From positions 20,271,738-20,335,737 of the forward strand of contig CM037833.1 in NCBI GenBank assembly GCA_021234535.1: DNA of 64,000 bases, given 5' to 3'. Numbering within the stretch: position 1 is the stretch's first letter; every line of letters starts with the position of its first letter. Position numbers and translations under genes: made by a program. Source of the stretch: Stichopus chloronotus. Its lineage: Eukaryota > Echinodermata > Holothuroidea > Aspidochirotida > Stichopodidae. Below are positions 62,201-64,000 of this stretch, piece by piece. Below the pieces are notes generated by a model, which saw only the letters and a program-made list of their open reading frames with translations, was not told the origin of the DNA and did not search any database.

Positions 62201-62832
62201 TTCCACGTCCTGATCTTTTACAAATCCAGACCAATATTTGGACATGAATGGCTGAATCCCGGATGTGGGATTTGACTCTTTTTTCTTCTTTTTTTTTTTG
62301 GGGGGGGGGCTTCAGCCATTAGCTTGGATGTATCAGTCTTTATGCATTTGTGTCAAACATTTGACCATGAAGTTTTCTGGCCTTTGTTGAAATTTTCAAT
62401 GGAAAGCGTATGAAACACAGCGGGTATGCATCATGATCCAATTGAAAAAAAAAAGTTCTTCGGACCTAAGCACGATAAATTACAAAATGGAATATCTGAA
62501 AATCAATTTGTTACCAAAATGTCTCTGAGCACGCATTTACTGAAGATTCATCGCTAAAGGTCGTCCCTTGATAAACGATGGTGTCTTCGAAACAATCTCA
62601 GCGGTGAACACTGGTCTTGTTTGCATCTAAATAGCCTACCATCTAAATATTTACAACTTCAACGATCTACTTAAGATATGCCTTAAGTATTGACTAACTA
62701 ACCGATGGTGACTTGCGTGTTCGCTGTGAACGTATTGTGACAGAAACGTTGGACAAAGCTTGTCTTCCCGACACCTGAATCACCGCACATGACGACCTTG
62801 AAGCAGCGGTCTGGTGTTCGCAGTTGTAAGAA
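56125..62832 (-). CDS. RASEF: RASEF/Rab45-like small GTPase, 3' part (204 aa visible)
   Basis: The joined minus-strand exons are 62832-62703, 60730-60649, 60050-59936, 59482-59384, 58525-58449 and 56236-56125 (615 nt, one frame). The G domain is complete: P-loop GDSGVGKTS, switch [15 protein letters not shown] and [25 protein letters not shown] is the signature of RASEF/Rab45 rather than of other Rabs. The protein ends in a KKKKKCCRF tail, a CC-type geranylgeranylation signal with a basic stretch for membrane attachment. Family members carry EF hands and a coiled coil before the G domain; those exons are not in this window, since sequence right of 62832 is intronic. Related large Rabs CRACR2A and Rab44 are less likely. 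Confidence 0.88.
56237..58448 (-). other. RASEF-like last intron
   Basis: 2.2 kb. Contains a C tract (57253-57270) and the inverted-repeat element listed next. No further exon seen. Confidence 0.6.
58228..58429. mobile_element. About 200-bp inverted-repeat (MITE-like) element beside a splice donor
   Basis: TACAATCTTGGACAAAAT plus TTGGGACA (58228-58256) pairs with TGTCCCAA plus ATTTTGTCCAAGATTGTA (58402-58429). The interior is non-coding. It lies about 20 nt inside the intron from the donor at 58448. No target duplication was established. Confidence 0.7.
58449..58525 (-). CDS. RASEF: RASEF-like exon with ETSAK
   Basis: [20 protein letters not shown] then FGKLA. Carries the G5 motif SAK. Parallels the ALFCETSAKDGSNI segment of vertebrate RASEF. 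Confidence 0.87.
58526..59383 (-). other. RASEF-like intron
   Basis: 0.86 kb of unremarkable sequence. Confidence 0.6.
59384..59482 (-). CDS. RASEF: RASEF-like exon with NKDD
   Basis: Exactly 33 codons, phase 0 at both ends. [16 protein letters not shown] holds the G4 guanine-specificity motif. Confidence 0.87.
59483..59935 (-). other. RASEF-like intron
   Basis: 453 bp, nothing notable. Confidence 0.6.
59936..60050 (-). CDS. RASEF: RASEF-like exon, signature block
   Basis: Starts [16 protein letters not shown] and continues [18 protein letters not shown], ending ESIR before GTAAGT. This block gives the family assignment. Confidence 0.88.
60051..60648 (-). other. RASEF-like intron
   Basis: 0.6 kb, T-rich; nothing notable. 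Confidence 0.6.
60649..60730 (-). CDS. RASEF: RASEF-like exon with switch II
   Basis: Encodes [20 protein letters not shown] then DTAGQER. The join to the previous exon gives TIEIGF, where most Rabs have TIGVDF. Confidence 0.85.
60731..62702 (-). other. RASEF-like intron
   Basis: 2 kb. Frames at 61851-62060 and 62027-62245 (minus) match nothing I know. The G tract at 62302-62310 is simple sequence. Confidence 0.55.
62703..62832 (-). CDS. RASEF: RASEF-like exon with P-loop
   Basis: Acceptor TTTTCCAG, then [20 protein letters not shown] and [15 protein letters not shown], ending ATCG before GTTAGT. The [12 protein letters not shown] lead-in shows the G domain is fused to upstream sequence rather than starting the protein. 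Confidence 0.87.
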
Positions 62833-64000
62833 CTGGAAAAGAAAAGAAAAACAAGAATATGTGTAGACATGATTACATAACATGAAGTTGTCTCTAAAGA
62901 CGTATACAAGGAATCTTTACTGACGTATACCAATGTTGCTTGAAATGATGTATGCGATGTTGTTGTTAATGACATATAACAATGTTGCCTTTAATGATGT
63001 ATGGGATGTTGTTTTTAATGACGTATAGCAATGTTCATTTTAAAGATGTATGCGATGTTGTATTTAATGACGTATAACAATGTTGCTTTTAATGAGGTAT
63101 GCGATCTTGTTTTTAAAGACGTATACCAGTGTTGCTTGTAATGATGTATGGGATGTTGTTTTTAATGACGTATAAAAATGTTGCTTTAATGATGTATGCG
63201 ATGTTGGTTTTAATGACATATAACAATGTTGCCGTTAATGAGGTATGGAAAGTTGTTTTTAATGACGTATAAAAATGTTGCTGTAAATGATGTATGCGAT
63301 GTTGTTTTTTAATGACGTATAACAATGTTGCCTTTAATGAGGTATGCGATGTTGTTTTTAATGACGTATAACAATGTTGCCTGTAACGATGTATGTCTTT
63401 AATGACGTTTGCGATGTTGTATGTAATGACGTATGTAATGTTGTCTTTTATGACGTTAACGTCGTTGTTTTTAATGATATATACTATATCTATCTTTAAA
63501 GATGTGACATACATCTACAAAAAGAGCTGACTGACTTTATTCAAAAGTTGCACAGTAATTCCTTGAATCAAAACACGTCGAAATTGTATCACTACCAATT
63601 ATCATTTTTTGAGATATGGCTGTTCAAAGTTAGACGAAACTGCAAATACGATGACATGGAGTATTGCACATTGTCTGTATTTCTTTTGTTAGGGCTATGT
63701 ATATTCCCTTGATTAATTACATGAAGTAATTGCGTGCATTGGCAAAAAGTTTTAAAAAAATTAAACGTTCATGTCCAAAAGTTTGGTATGTCTTTCAGTT
63801 TCACTATTCCTTCAATTTGTGAGGACATGTGAGTTCCAGGTAGTTAATTGTCAAATGATCTCACATTCTTCTGACATAACGACAAAAAAGTGTAGGATAC
63901 GATGATGTAGTGATTGACAGTTTTCATTCACATTGACCTTGTGCTTCTTGGATCAAGCCAACGTGAAGTATTTGGGTAATGAATATTCAGCTAGTCAAAA
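62833..64000 (-). other. Upstream intron of the RASEF-like gene
   Basis: No EF-hand or coiled-coil exon is visible up to the window edge; it is mostly the 49-bp minisatellite and unique AT-rich DNA. Confidence 0.55.
62895..63500. repeat. 49-bp minisatellite, about 12 units
   Basis: Unit pattern AATGATGTATGCGATGTTG plus TTTTTAATGACGTATAACAA plus TGTTGCCTTT. Starts at 62944 and 62993 are exactly 49 bp apart; later units lose register. Each unit has two related halves (GATGTATGCG and GACGTATAAC). It makes false minus-strand frames. Confidence 0.85.

Noticed and set aside
63113..63514. 133-codon minus-strand repetitive frame
   Set aside because: Translation of the 49-bp minisatellite in an intron.

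Overview
The window is animal nuclear DNA: AT-rich, intron-rich and full of degraded mobile elements. It carries two gene families. There are no prokaryotic operons, rRNA genes or CRISPR arrays. The gene content (Tie-type receptor ectodomains, a RASEF/Rab45-type GTPase) and the many degenerate repeats with TGACCTTTGACC/TGACGTCA words suggest a marine invertebrate deuterostome, most likely an echinoderm. That assignment is inference; no sequence here proves the species.

The left three quarters (about 1.3-47.5 kb, + strand) is a tandem array of three six-exon genes with the same exon plan and the same intron phase (all phase 1). By residue pattern each protein is a signal peptide, two Ig-like domains and the EGF1-EGF2-EGF3 start of a Tie/TEK angiopoietin-receptor ectodomain. 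Translation then stops inside EGF3, so the fibronectin III repeats, membrane segment and kinase are absent. Gene A is 7196-17181 (365 aa), gene B 20426-30991 (369 aa) and gene C 38830-47117 (361 aa). Genes A and B lie in about 13.6-14 kb duplicated units (about 5.08-18.71 kb and 18.72-32.67 kb) that still align through introns and flanks; gene C is older. Decayed pieces mark further copies: an upstream block at 1490-3260, and an intron 3 piece followed by a broken exon 6 at about 37.25-37.77 kb. All three genes share an initiator exactly 26 nt before the ATG; B and C have a TATA box about 32 nt upstream of it and A has lost it.

Mobile DNA explains much of the difference between A and B. It includes a 740-bp solo LTR in intron 3 of A with a 4-bp target duplication, two related inverted-repeat elements in intron 3 of B, and old antisense L1/Tx1-type LINE pieces in intron 1 of both. 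A GATG-rich minisatellite lies in intron 5 of both.

From about 47.1 to 56.1 kb I see no convincing gene, only simple repeats and a few repeat copies. On the minus strand, 62832-56125 holds the last six exons of a RASEF-like Rab GTPase: a complete G domain and a C-terminal CC prenylation motif (204 aa visible). Its N-terminal EF-hand and coiled-coil exons would lie beyond the right edge. The most interesting item is the array of apparently secreted, kinase-less Tie ectodomain proteins, which could act as soluble decoys or ligand-binding effectors. That role is inference.
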